The notes below the pieces were generated by a model, which was not told the origin of the DNA, did no database searches, and saw only the letters and a program-made list of their open reading frames with translations. From Pectobacterium betavasculorum (GTDB taxonomy: Bacteria; Pseudomonadota; Gammaproteobacteria; Enterobacterales; Enterobacteriaceae), in NCBI RefSeq assembly GCF_000749845.1, contig NZ_JQHM01000017.1, forward strand, positions 1-62,248: a stretch of DNA of 62,248 nt, given 5' to 3'. Shown here piece by piece: positions 19,105 through 28,615 of the stretch. How positions within the stretch are numbered: the stretch's first letter is position 1; each line of letters opens with the position of its first letter. A program made the position numbers and the translations under genes.

Positions 19105-20112
19105 TTACTGTGTTGCTTTTAGATAAGAATCATCCAGCCATTTATCGACATCAACAGGTTGCCGAATAAGGCGTGATTCATAGGCTAATGTGACGGCGCG
19201 TTTTAATTTTTCTACGAAGGCGGGATCCAATTCAGGTGAAAGACGCTCGGTTAATGGCGGCAATGTATCCCATTCGACGCGTAATATATTTTCCGGATAA
19301 CCCGACTGGGTGGCTAAGAGTTGAATAAATTCATCTTTATTTTTATCGTCGCTAGCCCAGTTTGCCGCTTCTCGTTGAACTTTGACTAAGCGGCGGAGAA
19401 TATCTTCGTTGCCTTTGGCAAATTTCTCATCCACCAACAGGAAGCCGCTTAGCTGGCCCGCACCGTTCAAATCGCGGCTGGATAGCGGAATGTCTGCCAG
19501 CCCTTTATCCCGTAGTGAAAGCGTATTGCTGCCGCCCCAAGTGGCATCAATCTGTCCGGCAGCTAAAGCCGCGCTGGCCGCTGCGAAATCGAGATTGATC
19601 AGCTTAACGTCAGAGGGCTTCAGACCCTGAGAATCGAGCGCGCTGACGAAGGAAAGCTCGCCCGCCGTTCCACGAAAGAGCCCGATGCGTTTGCCTTTCA
19701 GATCGGGGATTTTCTCAATGCCGGAGCTTTTCGCCACCGCCAGATAGTGATTGATACCGCGTGATGCCACGGCGATCACGCGGGTATCCAGACCGCGCGA
19801 ACGGCCAATAATACTGGCTAAATCCCCCAGATAGGCCACGTCGACCTGATGGTTACCAAAGGCTTCGTTGATGACGGGGCCTGCGCCTTTGATGAACGTC
19901 CAACGTACGCTGATCCCATCTTTACTAAACTCGCGTTCCAGTAGCTTCTGACTGTGGATGACGTCAAGCAGGCCGCCGCCGCTGGGCTTTGTGCCCGCGC
20001 CAATGTCTGGCGCGGCAATACGAATTTCAGTGATCGCGGAGGTGATGCCTGACCAGGCCATCCCCATTGCCAATAAGCTGGTTACTAACCATTTTCGTCC
20101 TGATGTCGTCAT
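19105..20112 (-). CDS. periplasmic binding protein, SsuA/NMT1-like (ABC import)
   Basis: Binding protein of 335 residues with a signal peptide (about 1-27, cleavage near SAIT) and a type II two-lobed fold. It is related to the sulfonate/nitrate/taurine group: IRIAAPDIGAGTKPSGG, the hydrophobic DVAYLGDLASIIGRSRGL and KRIGLFRGTAGELSFVSAL. The cognate permease and ATPase are on the other strand at 22583-24969. It is the first gene of the minus-strand unit and is divergent from tonB. A sulfonate or sulfate ester is one possible ligand, by family only. Confidence 0.88.
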   Translation of the reverse strand: MTTSGRKWLVTSLLAMGMAWSGITSAITEIRIAAPDIGAGTKPSGGGLLDVIHSQKLLEREFSKDGISVRWTFIKGAGPVINEAFGNHQVDVAYLGDLASIIGRSRGLDTRVIAVASRGINHYLAVAKSSGIEKIPDLKGKRIGLFRGTAGELSFVSALDSQGLKPSDVKLINLDFAAASAALAAGQIDATWGGSNTLSLRDKGLADIPLSSRDLNGAGQLSGFLLVDEKFAKGNEDILRRLVKVQREAANWASDDKNKDEFIQLLATQSGYPENILRVEWDTLPPLTERLSPELDPAFVEKLKRAVTLAYESRLIRQPVDVDKWLDDSYLKATQ

Positions 20113-20556
20113 TATTTTACCCGCCAGTAATGAAATTGATGAATAGGAATTGTGCTATTGCGCCTGTTTCGAACGGCGTCATATCGTGTGCAGCACCACA
20201 TTTAAAGGCTTGGCAATAAACTGACTAATACAAAAAAAGCATTATTATTTTGAGTAAATAGCTAAGTCAGTATTCATCGTCTATTTCATCAATATGCAGT
20301 AAACGAAAAAAAACTATTCCAACTATGCATTAGCCTGGTGGCAATTTTTACCTTTAGTGTGGAAGTCGATTATTAACGCTATCGTCTTATCAAATAAATA
20401 AAGATTGAAATGAATATCGATATGCAGATACATACGTTGACTTTATTAAATAGTCGGGAAGAATCGATTATCAAAACGTTATTTCAGGCGACATAGTCAT
20501 TGACACCTGCAACGTGAAATAGAGCGCTAAAGATATATTGTCAGGAGCAACCCATC
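20113..20556. promoter_or_regulatory. divergent control region between binding-protein gene and tonB
   Basis: AT-rich gap of 444 bases, far richer in A/T than the genes around it, with no ORF. It must hold promoters for both arms of the import block. A good -35-like TTGACA lies just after TAGTCA in the last 60 bases before tonB. I see no clear Fur box (19-bp palindrome) and cannot identify an operator with confidence. Confidence 0.55.
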
Positions 20557-21432
20557 ATGACGGAATTACTCTATGCGGGAGCCGTGCCGATACCCCGGCC
20601 TTATTCACCGGAACCAGCGCCGCATGCTAGCCGAGTTAGTGGTGCGGCGCAGCAGCGCTTACCGCATCTGAAGACGACGCCCTCGTCCCGACCGGAGCGC
20701 TGGCTGGCGGTGGTAGCGACGCTGTTATTGCACGCCGGGGTGCTGGCATTGTTCAACGCCGCGTCGCCGCCGCCCGTTACGGTGCCTGCTCGGCCGCAGC
20801 CCGTCAGCGTTGAGCTGGTTTCTATGGTGGCGGAGCCTGTGCAGCAAGAGGTTGTTCCGGTTGCCGAACCTGAGGTGCCAACGCCGCAACGGGTAGAAGA
20901 ACCAACGATAACCGAGCCGCAGGTGGATGAAAATGCATTGCTGCCCCCGGTTCCGGAAAAAAAAGTACTGGAAAAAAAAGTGCCGGAGAAAAAACCTGAA
21001 CCAGTACCGAAAAAGACGCCGGTGAAAAAGAGCACTCCCGCGCCTAAATCGACGGCGCAGCCCCAGAAAGAAACTGCATCGGCAACGACACCGATAGCCC
21101 CCGCTCCTGTGGCGAAAAATGCAGTCGCGCAGCCCGTTGACGCACCGTTGACACCGCCGTTCGCCAATGCCGATTACCTGCATAATCCCGCACCGTCTTA
21201 TCCCGACGTGGCGATTAGCCGTGGTTATGAGGGCACCGTGCTGTTGAACGTGCAGGTACGTGCCGACGGTAAGGTACAAACCATTCGGATTCATCAATCA
21301 AGCGGCTATCCGTCACTTGATGAGGCCGCCAGAGATACGGTGCTGCGCTGGTCTTTTGTTCCGGCGCGTCGCGGCAGTCAGCCGGTTAGCGGCTGGGTCG
21401 TTGTTCCTGTCGATTTTTCGCTGAACTCATGA
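20557..21432 (+). CDS. TonB-family energy transducer (dedicated copy)
   Basis: Protein of 291 residues with TonB architecture: a cytoplasmic N-tail, one TM anchor (about 47-66, LAVVATLLLHAGVLALFNAA), a Pro/Glu/Lys-rich periplasmic spacer (about 70-195; EKKVPEKKPEPVPKKTPVKK), and a C-terminal TonB domain (about 205-290; YPDVAISRGYEGTVLLNVQV, AARDTVLRWSFVPARRG). The ATG follows AGGAGC. It begins a five-gene plus-strand run with exbB, exbD and ABC genes and probably energises the receptor encoded across the divergent promoter. The housekeeping tonB would lie elsewhere in the genome. Confidence 0.92.
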   Translation: MTELLYAGAVPIPRPYSPEPAPHASRVSGAAQQRLPHLKTTPSSRPERWLAVVATLLLHAGVLALFNAASPPPVTVPARPQPVSVELVSMVAEPVQQEVVPVAEPEVPTPQRVEEPTITEPQVDENALLPPVPEKKVLEKKVPEKKPEPVPKKTPVKKSTPAPKSTAQPQKETASATTPIAPAPVAKNAVAQPVDAPLTPPFANADYLHNPAPSYPDVAISRGYEGTVLLNVQVRADGKVQTIRIHQSSGYPSLDEAARDTVLRWSFVPARRGSQPVSGWVVVPVDFSLNS

Positions 21433-21442
21433 GGTATTGGTT

Positions 21443-22159
21443 ATGACGCTTGGACACATTGAACTCTTTTCTGCGGAAGGCGCGGTGATCCTGTTGCTAC
21501 TGCTGTTTTCTCTCGTCACCTGGGGGCTGGGGCTACTGAAATTCGTCCAATATGGGCGTGCGCAGCGGCGCGATCGACGCTTTCGCGCGGCTTTCTGGCA
21601 GCAAGATGACGTCAGCCAGACGCCAGAAACCAGCGCAAAACAGCCCGGTTCACTCGCTAATCTGGCGCTGGCTGCGGTCAAAGCGCCGGAGCGAATCAGC
21701 GGGCAGCTTGCCCTGAATATTCATCTGCCCGATCGGGTTGAGCGCGCGCTGCAACAGCAGATTCAGCGTGAGCGCCGTACGTTGGAAAGCGGGCTGGCGG
21801 TTCTGGCCAGTATTGGCAGCACGTCACCGTTTATCGGTCTGTTTGGTACCGTCTGGGGCATTATGGCAGCGTTGCAGGAGATCGGTCTTTCTGGTTCTGC
21901 CAGTCTCGACACTGTCGCAGGGCCGATTGGCAATGCGCTGATAGCGACCGGAATAGGGATTGCTGTCGCGGTTCCTGCGGTGCTGATCTACAACTACTTT
22001 TTGCGTCGTCTCAAGCTGGCCGTCGCGGATATGGATGACTTTGCGCATGATGTCTACAGCGTAATGCAGGCGAACGATTTTCATGTCAGTACGTTTCACC
22101 CCGGTGAGGAACCCTCGTCCGCTGCTTTCTCCGTGAAGAACCTGAGAGAGGTGGTCTGA
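21443..22159 (+). CDS. exbB: ExbB-like proton channel subunit
   Basis: MotA/TolQ/ExbB channel protein of 238 residues. TM1 is at about 10-32; a cytoplasmic loop follows; TM2 and TM3 are at about 130-155 and 170-195 with the signature ASIGSTSPFIGLFGTVWGIM and the Gly/Ala-rich [15 protein letters not shown]. It uses the proton gradient with ExbD to drive TonB. The ATG at 21443 has GAGG 8 bases upstream; a TTG at 21437 is less likely. It follows the tonB stop by 10 bases and abuts exbD (1-base gap), so it is co-transcribed. Confidence 0.9.
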   Translation: MTLGHIELFSAEGAVILLLLLFSLVTWGLGLLKFVQYGRAQRRDRRFRAAFWQQDDVSQTPETSAKQPGSLANLALAAVKAPERISGQLALNIHLPDRVERALQQQIQRERRTLESGLAVLASIGSTSPFIGLFGTVWGIMAALQEIGLSGSASLDTVAGPIGNALIATGIGIAVAVPAVLIYNYFLRRLKLAVADMDDFAHDVYSVMQANDFHVSTFHPGEEPSSAAFSVKNLREVV

Positions 22160-22160
22160 G

Positions 22161-22562
22161 ATGGCGTTTACCTCGCGTAATGATGACGATGTGATGAGTG
22201 AAATGAATATCACACCGCTCGTGGATGTCATGCTGGTATTGCTGGTGGTGTTCATTGTCACCGCGCCGATGCTGACCAATGCCATTCCTATTCAGCTACC
22301 AAAAACGGCGGCAGTAGCCCCGGCCGACCGCACTGATCCAATCGTTATTAGCATTGATGGTGAGCAGCGCCTCTTCATCAATAAAGAAAATCTGGCGCGG
22401 GAACAACTGGTACCACGTCTGCAACAGGCTAAAGCAGGTAATGCGGATCTGGTTGTGCAGGTGCAGGCGGATAACGAAGCGAATTACGGTGATGTTGCTG
22501 CGCTGCTGGCCGATGTCGAGCAGGCGGGGATTACCCGTCTCTCCCTGCTGACGCAAAAATAA
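22161..22562 (+). CDS. exbD: ExbD-like proton channel subunit
   Basis: Protein of 133 residues with the ExbD/TolR layout: a short cytoplasmic N-terminus (SEMNITPLVDVMLVLLVVFI), one TM helix with the essential membrane Asp (in PLVDVMLVL, about residue 23), and a periplasmic domain (about 45-133) including VSIDGEQRLFINKENL-like strands. It partners ExbB in the TonB motor. It is separated from exbB by 1 base and from the ABC permease by 20 bases. Confidence 0.92.
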   Translation: MAFTSRNDDDVMSEMNITPLVDVMLVLLVVFIVTAPMLTNAIPIQLPKTAAVAPADRTDPIVISIDGEQRLFINKENLAREQLVPRLQQAKAGNADLVVQVQADNEANYGDVAALLADVEQAGITRLSLLTQK

Positions 22563-22582
22563 CACTGCGGATACCGACGATC

Positions 22583-24193
22583 ATGATGCCCAAATCTCCG
22601 CTGCGGATACGTTCTGCTCCTGATACCTCTCTGACCGCCGTTGCGTTGTCGGAGGGATATTCTGCGCTAGCCATTCCACTGATCGTGTCGCTCGTCGTGC
22701 CGCTGCTGGTACTTGCTAGCTGGTGGCTTGCGAGTTGGCATGGATGGATGTCTGAACAGATCCTGCCTTCGCCGCTGGCGGTGGTGAATAGTGCACGAGA
22801 TTTTATTCCTGAAGAGCTGATTCACCAGTTACCCATCAGCCTGATGCGGCTGGTGATTGGTTTCAGCGGCGGCATTGTGCTGGGTCTGGTATTGGGCAGT
22901 CTATTCGGTCTGAATCGACGGTTGAATACGCTGTTTATGCCGCTATTTACCGTCATCGCGCAGATCCCGACGTTAGCCTGGATCCCGCTTTTGATGCTGT
23001 CACTGGGGATCGGGGAAGCGCTGAAATTGGTGGTGCTGGTGAAATCGGTCACGGTGCCGGTGACGCTCTACACGTGCGCCGGTATTCAACAGACGCCACA
23101 AAAATTGCACGAAATGGCGCGTAGCCTGCGTCTATCACCGGCTGCCTTCCTGCGCTATCTGATTCTGCCTGCGATGTTGCCTTATGTGATGACGGGCGTT
23201 CGGCTGGCGTTTTCTACCGGATGGGTCGCCTTGATTGCGGTTGAGCTGTTGGCATCCAGCGAAGGGCTGGGCTATCTGTTGGTACAAAGCCGCCAGCTGT
23301 TCATGTTGGATTTTGTATTCGTCTGCATTCTGATCATCGGAATATTGGGGTTTGCCGGGGAACGTGTGCTGCTGAAGCTGGAGCGTCGCTGGATTCACTG
23401 GCCTGCACCGGTGCTCGGGCGCGATAGCCTGAGTTATGCACTGCCGAGCCTGTCGTTGACGCCTTGGTTAGCGCCATTGATATTGGTTGCCCTGTGGCAG
23501 ATAAGCAGTGCGCGAGAGTGGGTGAACGTGGCTTTTCTTCCCGCGCCGAGTAGCGTGATTGACGCGCTCTGGGCGGGGGGGATTCAGGGAGGGCTGTGGG
23601 CCGATCTCAATGCCAGTCTGCTGCGTGCGCTACAGGGTTTTATGCTGGGGAGTGCGATCGGTGTACTGGTCGGTGCGTTGCTCGGCGGCTGGCGCATCGC
23701 CGACAGGCTGTTTAATCCAGCGTTGTCCGCGTTGCGCTGCGTGGCGCTATTTTCCTGGCTACCGCTGATCACGGCCTGGTTTGGTTTAGGCGAGAGCGCG
23801 AAAATCGTATTTATCGCTGTGGCTGCATTCTTTCCCGTCATGCTGGCGACCCGTCAGGGAATCGCCCAGCTTCCACCCGCGTTATTGGAAGTGGCACAGG
23901 TTCTGCGTTTAACACCAGTACAGACGCTCCGCACGCTGATATTGCCCAGCGTGTTACCGCCGATGTTTTCCGGCCTGCGACTCGCGTTGATGCATGCGTG
24001 GACGGGAGCGATTGGCGCCGAGTATTTCATGCCGTCGGGAGAGGGATTGGGCGGCATGATGATTCGCGCACAACAACTGCTTGAATCCGATCGCATCATG
24101 GCCGGTGTGGTGCTGATTGCGGTGGTGGCCGCACTATTTTCCCGGTTGATTACCTTGTCTGAACGGCGGCTGACCCGCTGGCGCTTTGCATGA
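22583..24193 (+). CDS. ABC transporter permease with two fused SsuC/TauC-type domains
   Basis: Inner-membrane permease of 536 residues, about twice the usual 250-270. Two homologous halves each carry the EAA-type coupling motif. Half 1 (about 30-265) has ARSLRLSPAAFLRYLILPAM; half 2 (about 290-530) has AQVLRLTPVQTLRTLILPSV. Each half ends in a similar GWVALIAVELLAS/AWTGAIGAEYFMP segment. The chain therefore supplies both membrane halves of the importer. The stop codon overlaps the upstream frame of the ATPase gene. It most likely works with the binding protein at 19105. Confidence 0.92.
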   Translation: MMPKSPLRIRSAPDTSLTAVALSEGYSALAIPLIVSLVVPLLVLASWWLASWHGWMSEQILPSPLAVVNSARDFIPEELIHQLPISLMRLVIGFSGGIVLGLVLGSLFGLNRRLNTLFMPLFTVIAQIPTLAWIPLLMLSLGIGEALKLVVLVKSVTVPVTLYTCAGIQQTPQKLHEMARSLRLSPAAFLRYLILPAMLPYVMTGVRLAFSTGWVALIAVELLASSEGLGYLLVQSRQLFMLDFVFVCILIIGILGFAGERVLLKLERRWIHWPAPVLGRDSLSYALPSLSLTPWLAPLILVALWQISSAREWVNVAFLPAPSSVIDALWAGGIQGGLWADLNASLLRALQGFMLGSAIGVLVGALLGGWRIADRLFNPALSALRCVALFSWLPLITAWFGLGESAKIVFIAVAAFFPVMLATRQGIAQLPPALLEVAQVLRLTPVQTLRTLILPSVLPPMFSGLRLALMHAWTGAIGAEYFMPSGEGLGGMMIRAQQLLESDRIMAGVVLIAVVAALFSRLITLSERRLTRWRFA

Positions 24194-24210
24194 CGGCTAA
24201 CGGAGGAACG

Positions 24211-24969
24211 ATGTCCCTGCATTTTCAGCACATTACCAAACACTTTATCGTCAACGGTGCCCCGCTGACGGTGTTACAGGACATCGACTTGTCGCTGCAT
24301 GCTGGCGAACTGGTTGCAGTCATTGGTACCAGCGGCTGTGGTAAATCGACGCTGCTGCGTTTAGCGGCTGGGATTGATACCACCGGGCACGGACGAATTC
24401 TGATTGGCGATCGGCCTGTAAGCGGCATTCCCGACGAGGTTAGCCTGGTGTTTCAGGAGCCGCGTCTGTTTCCGTGGCTTACCGTGACGGACAATATTCG
24501 CCTCGGTATGCTCAACCTCAATCTTTCTTCTGCCGAAATTGCGCAGCGAATTGCACATTATCTCCAGATGATGGGGTTGGAAGACTTTGCCGACGCGTGG
24601 CCGCATCAACTGTCAGGTGGGATGGCACAGCGTGTGGCGATCGCCCGTGGGCTGGTGTCGACGCCGCGCATTCTCTTGCTGGATGAACCTTTCGGCGCGC
24701 TTGATGCGCTGACCAAACAGCAGTTACAGGAACGTCTGGCGGAGATTCGCCGACAAACGGATTTGACGATCTTGCTGGTGACGCATGATGTGGAAGAGGC
24801 CGTGTTTCTGGCGGACAGAGTGGTCGTCATGTCACCCCGTCCCGGTCGGATTAGTGCAATTCTACCGGTCAATTTGGCTTATCCGCGTGACCGAACCAGC
24901 ACCGCCTTGTTGGAGCAACGCCAAGCGGTCAGTCAGGCGCTGCATCAGGCGGATACCGTTGAAGCCTGA
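24211..24969 (+). CDS. ABC transporter ATPase, SsuB/TauB-like
   Basis: ATP-binding subunit of 252 residues. Walker A (GTSGCGKST, about 36-44), Q-loop (VFQEPRLFPWLTV), signature (LSGGMAQRVAIARGL), Walker B (RILLLDEPFGALD) and switch His (LVTHDVEEA) are all intact, in the pattern of nitrate/sulfonate/taurine importers. The ATG at 24211 follows GGAGG; an upstream ATG at 24190 overlaps the permease end and lacks a site. Last gene of the tonB-exbBD-permease-ATPase run. Confidence 0.93.
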   Translation: MSLHFQHITKHFIVNGAPLTVLQDIDLSLHAGELVAVIGTSGCGKSTLLRLAAGIDTTGHGRILIGDRPVSGIPDEVSLVFQEPRLFPWLTVTDNIRLGMLNLNLSSAEIAQRIAHYLQMMGLEDFADAWPHQLSGGMAQRVAIARGLVSTPRILLLDEPFGALDALTKQQLQERLAEIRRQTDLTILLVTHDVEEAVFLADRVVVMSPRPGRISAILPVNLAYPRDRTSTALLEQRQAVSQALHQADTVEA

Positions 24970-25040
24970 GCGATCGCTTCCTTCCTAATTTTTAGCATCG
25001 ACAGTCAGGCTGTTGATAAATTTATTTTGCTGAACGAAAA

Positions 25041-25145
25041 CGGTAGTAACGGAATAGAAGAGTAAAGCGTTTGCGCCAGGGATGGCGCAAGCCGAGCGCA
25101 CAGGGATGTGTTTACAGCGTCTTTACGATCTATCCGTTACTACCG
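25041..25145. repeat. B-family inverted-repeat element, copy 2
   Basis: Element of 105 bp with inverted ends CGGTAGTAACGGAATAGA / TCTATCCGTTACTACCG and the shared interior GAGTAAAGCGTTTGCGCCA, GGGATGTGTTTAC, CGTCTTTACGATC. The ends differ from copy 1 but co-vary to keep pairing, which points to a conserved hairpin. It lies in the 602-base gap after the ABC ATPase gene. Confidence 0.78.
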
Positions 25146-25166
25146 CTCAACGGATTTTTACAGAAT

Positions 25167-25190
25167 CCGCCGTGGAAAAGGCGGTTTTTT
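25167..25190 (+). terminator. probable terminator after the import operon
   Basis: CCGCC-GTGGAAAA-GGCGG stem-loop followed by TTTTTTCTTTT. It lies about 200 bases past the ABC ATPase stop, immediately after the B-family element. Confidence 0.7.
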
Positions 25191-25325
25191 CTTTTCTGTT
25201 CGCCACGCGAGATCATTCATTTTCAACATAGTGAAGTGCTGTCATTAACTGGCATAATGCGCATGTCATTCTCGGTCAATACCTTAACAGGATATTCCTA
25301 TTGGGTATGCGCAGGTGTGTTGGCC

Positions 25326-25450
<125 letters not shown>

Positions 25451-25571
25451 GACACTCGTTAAGGCCGCGCCGGTTAATGCCGATGCATAATCGTGACCGA
25501 GAGAAACACTTATTGCCGATACTTGCCGGTGAAAAAGGGCGGGTATATATCGTTATTATTGAGGTTTTCGC

Positions 25572-26456
25572 ATGAAAAAAGTTACCGTTGCCGCAACACA
25601 AATGGCGTGTTCCTGGGATCTGCCCAAGAATATCGAAAACGCTGAAAAACTGGTGCGACAAGCGCATGCAAAAGGCGCGCAGGTTATCCTGATTCAGGAA
25701 CTATTTGCCGCACCGTATTTCTGCATCGATCAAAGCCCGGAGCACTATGCGCTGGCGCAGGAGCTGGAAACCAGCCCGCTGATTAAGCATTTCTCTGCAC
25801 TGGCGGCGGAGCTGAACGTGGTGCTGCCGTTGAGCTTCTTTGAGCGTGCCAATAACGCCTATTACAACTCGCTGGTGATGATTGACGCGGATGGTTCCGT
25901 GTTGGACGTTTACCGCAAAACCCACATTCCGAACGGTCCGGCGTATCAGGAAAAGCAGTTCTTCATTCCTGGCGACACTGGCTTTAAAGTCTGGCAGACG
26001 CGCTACGCAAAAATTGGCGTGGGCATTTGCTGGGATCAGTGGTTCCCAGAAACTGCACGCAGTCTGGCGTTGCAGGGCGCAGAGCTGATTTTCTATCCGA
26101 CCGCGATTGGTTCTGAACCCGCTTATCCGGACATCGACAGCCAGCCGCATTGGACTCGCGTTCAACAAGGCCACGCCGCTGCGAATCTGGTGCCGGTAAT
26201 TGCCTCTAACCGCATCGGTACAGAAGCCAGTAAATACATCGACGGTCTGGAAATGACGTTCTACGGTTCTTCTTTCATTGCCGATCAAACCGGTGCGCTG
26301 TTGGCTCAGGCCAATAAGACGGACGAAGCTATTCTGGTGCATGAATTTGATTTAGAAGCGATTGCTGCTCAGCGCGCCTCATGGGGCCTGTTCCGTGACC
26401 GTCGTCCAGAAATGTACGACACCATTGCCAGCTCAGACGGCAAGACCCGGAGATAA
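25572..26456 (+). CDS. aguB: N-carbamoylputrescine amidase
   Basis: Nitrilase-superfamily enzyme of 294 residues that hydrolyses N-carbamoylputrescine to putrescine, CO2 and ammonia. The Glu43 (IQELFAAPYF), Lys116 (YRKTHIPN) and Cys153 (GICWDQWFPE) triad is intact, and TARSLALQGAELIFYPTAI matches plant and bacterial CPA enzymes closely. It stops 3 bases before the aguA ATG, so the pair forms an operon for agmatine catabolism in the cytosol. ATG at 25572 follows GAGG. Confidence 0.95.
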   Translation: MKKVTVAATQMACSWDLPKNIENAEKLVRQAHAKGAQVILIQELFAAPYFCIDQSPEHYALAQELETSPLIKHFSALAAELNVVLPLSFFERANNAYYNSLVMIDADGSVLDVYRKTHIPNGPAYQEKQFFIPGDTGFKVWQTRYAKIGVGICWDQWFPETARSLALQGAELIFYPTAIGSEPAYPDIDSQPHWTRVQQGHAAANLVPVIASNRIGTEASKYIDGLEMTFYGSSFIADQTGALLAQANKTDEAILVHEFDLEAIAAQRASWGLFRDRRPEMYDTIASSDGKTRR

Positions 26457-26459
26457 GTG

Positions 26460-27563
26460 ATGTCACAGTTAGCAACTCCTCATCTCACGACGCCACATCA
26501 GGATGGTTTTGCGATGCCCGCCGAGTGGGCACCGCATGATGCCGTGTGGATGATCTGGCCATATCGTACTGACAACTGGCGCGAGCAGGGCGTTCCGGCG
26601 CAGAAAACGTTCGCACGCGTGGCGGAAGCCATCGCCCAAAACACGCCTGTTATCATGGGCGTGCCATCACGCTACATGGCAGATGCACAAAAAGTAATGC
26701 CGGTAAATGTTACGCTGGTGGAAATGGAGAGCGATGACGCCTGGATGCGCGACACTGGCCCAACCATCGTGCTGAATCAGGCTGGTGAGCGTCGGGGTAT
26801 CGACTGGCAGTTCAACGCCTGGGGCGGTGAGCTGGGCGGTCTGTACGAAGACTGGCGTCAGGATGAGAAAGTCGCGGTGCAGGTGCTGGATTATCATCAG
26901 GCTGCGCACTATGCCGCACCGCTGATTCTGGAAGGCGGCTCGATCCATGTCGATGGTGAAGGCACGTTGCTAACTACGGCGGAATGCTTGCTCAATCCGA
27001 ACCGTAACCCGCACCTGAGTAAAGCCGAAATCGAACAGCTGATGCGTGATTATCTCAGTATTTCGACGATTATCTGGCTGGAAGAGGGCGTGTACAACGA
27101 CGAAACCGACGGGCATATCGATAACATGTGCTGTTTCGTGCGTCCCGGTGAAGTCGCGCTGCACTGGACGGATGATGAAAACGATCCGCAGTATGCACGC
27201 TCCGTCGCGGCCTATGAGGTACTGTCGGCCGCGCGCGATGCGCAAGGGCGTGAGTTGAAAATCTGGAAACTACCGGCTCCCGGCCCGCTCTATGCGACCA
27301 AAGAGGAAGCGCAGGGTGTGGACAGCGGCGATGCGGTTGAGCGCCTTGCCGGTTCTCGTCTGGCAGGATCTTATGTGAATTTCCTGATTAGCAATCAGCA
27401 GATCATTTTCCCTCTGCTGGATGAGAAGACGGATGACGTTGCACGCGATCTGCTGCAACAGATGTTTCCTGGCTACGTGATTAGCGGTGTGCCTGCGCGG
27501 GAAATCCTGCTGGGCGGGGGAAATATTCACTGCATTACGCAGCAAATCCCAGCGGTGAAGTAG
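26460..27563 (+). CDS. aguA: agmatine deiminase
   Basis: Peptidylarginine-deiminase-fold enzyme of 367 residues converting agmatine to N-carbamoylputrescine and ammonia. The substrate motifs [31 protein letters not shown] (about 88-100) and [19 protein letters not shown] are present. The catalytic Cys is residue 358 in [12 protein letters not shown] start at ATG 26460 rather than the GTG just before it. Second gene of aguBA. The pathway yields putrescine from arginine-derived agmatine, common in plant tissue. Confidence 0.95.
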   Translation: MSQLATPHLTTPHQDGFAMPAEWAPHDAVWMIWPYRTDNWREQGVPAQKTFARVAEAIAQNTPVIMGVPSRYMADAQKVMPVNVTLVEMESDDAWMRDTGPTIVLNQAGERRGIDWQFNAWGGELGGLYEDWRQDEKVAVQVLDYHQAAHYAAPLILEGGSIHVDGEGTLLTTAECLLNPNRNPHLSKAEIEQLMRDYLSISTIIWLEEGVYNDETDGHIDNMCCFVRPGEVALHWTDDENDPQYARSVAAYEVLSAARDAQGRELKIWKLPAPGPLYATKEEAQGVDSGDAVERLAGSRLAGSYVNFLISNQQIIFPLLDEKTDDVARDLLQQMFPGYVISGVPAREILLGGGNIHCITQQIPAVK

Positions 27564-27620
27564 CTATTGAGCCGTTAACTGACGGTTTAAAAGAAGGGCG
27601 ACGGCAGTGAGTCCGTCATA

Positions 27621-27658
27621 AAAAAGCCGGTTGGCGCAATAGCGTGAACCGGCTTTTT
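27621..27658. terminator. bidirectional terminator between aguA and tpiA
   Basis: AAAAAGCCGGTT and AACCGGCTTTTT pair around a short inner hairpin (GGCGCAATAGCG-like). A-tract and T-tract flank the stem, so it can end both convergent genes. Confidence 0.85.
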
Positions 27659-27696
27659 GATTAGACGAACCTTTGGCCGCCCATTTTCGATAAAGC

Positions 27697-28503
<807 letters not shown>

Positions 28504-28615
28504 TTAATGCATTAATGAAGTAAACAGTACTGCCTATCAGGCAATATAACTTGCCCACAGTATAGAGACGAAATGTGACCGTGGCTCTGTTTTTCGTCAT
28601 TAATTACTGCATTGA

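Noticed and set aside
20601-21297. Long minus-strand Gly/Ser/Thr- and Arg/Phe-rich frames opposite tonB
   Set aside because: Antisense shadows of the Pro/Lys-rich TonB spacer; odd composition and no ribosome site.
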